DNA of 8,188 nt from Savagea sp. Lineage in GTDB: Bacteria; Bacillota; Bacilli; Bacillales_A; Planococcaceae. The position numbers and the translations under genes were made by a program. The notes beneath the pieces were generated by a model. That model saw nothing but the letters and a program-made list of their open reading frames with translations, had not been told where the DNA came from and did no database searches. Where the stretch lies: the NCBI GenBank assembly GCA_030147435.1, contig JASKZX010000112.1, positions 1-8,188 of the forward strand, given 5' to 3'. Within the stretch, counting starts at the first letter, position 1. Every line of letters begins with the position of its first letter. This document shows, piece by piece, positions 8,124 to 8,188 of the stretch.

Positions 8124-8188
8124 TGGCGGTCCCGACGGGAATCGAACCCGCGATCTCCTGCGTGACAGGCAGGCATGTTAACCGCTAC
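8124..8188 (-). tRNA. tRNA-Asp (GUC), 5' end cut off by the window edge
   Basis: The minus strand shows 65 bases of a tRNA of about 77. The anticodon stem CCTGC/GCAGG encloses the loop CTGTCAC with anticodon GTC, which reads aspartate codons. The T arm has stem GCGGG/CCCGT and loop TTCGATT. The acceptor 3' strand CGGGACC, discriminator G and an encoded CCA end at 8124. About 12 bases, including the acceptor 5' strand and the start of the D arm, are outside the window. It may be the last gene of a tRNA or rRNA cluster, because a terminator follows. Confidence 0.97.

Overview
The window looks like an ordinary chromosomal housekeeping segment of a low-GC Gram-positive bacterium of the order Bacillales. 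The evidence is a perfect CIRCE operator in front of groES-groEL, strong AGGAGG-type ribosome binding sites, TTG start codons, a Rex redox repressor, a YdiF-type ABC-F protein, and a t6A gene cluster next to groESL. As I recall it, Bacillus subtilis has the same neighbourhood (ydiB-ydiC-ydiD-tsaD-ydiF-moaC-rex-tat-ydiK-ydiL-groES-groEL). Here the moaC, tat and ydiK genes of that series are absent. I cannot name the genus from sequence alone.

Layout, left to right. Positions 1-1718 hold the heat-shock chaperonin operon groES-groEL on the minus strand, with groEL cut by the window edge. Its sigma-A-type promoter and CIRCE lie at 1738-1803. A divergent plus-strand gene (1883-2605) encodes a CPBP/CAAX-type membrane protease like YdiL or MroQ. 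It converges on rex (2663-3310, minus) across a hairpin that can terminate both genes. Rex and the ABC-F gene ydiF (3436-5370, plus) are divergent from a 125-bp region in which a small inverted repeat spans the predicted -35 elements of both. ydiF converges on the t6A cluster across a second two-way terminator.

The t6A cluster runs on the minus strand as tsaE (7548-8006), tsaB (6866-7567), rimI (6426-6869) and tsaD (5410-6429). The genes overlap by 20, 4 and 4 bases, so they are almost certainly one translationally coupled operon. TsaB, TsaD and TsaE form the threonylcarbamoyl-transfer complex that makes t6A37 in ANN-decoding tRNAs; RimI is an N-acetyltransferase for ribosomal protein S18. 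At the right edge a tRNA-Asp(GUC) gene (minus, 5' end cut) is followed by its own intrinsic terminator, which separates it from tsaE.

I see no mobile element, CRISPR array or unfamiliar gene family. The most unusual item is GroES: it is 86 residues long and lacks about 8 residues exactly where the roof beta-hairpin of the heptameric lid should be, while the mobile loop and the rest are intact.
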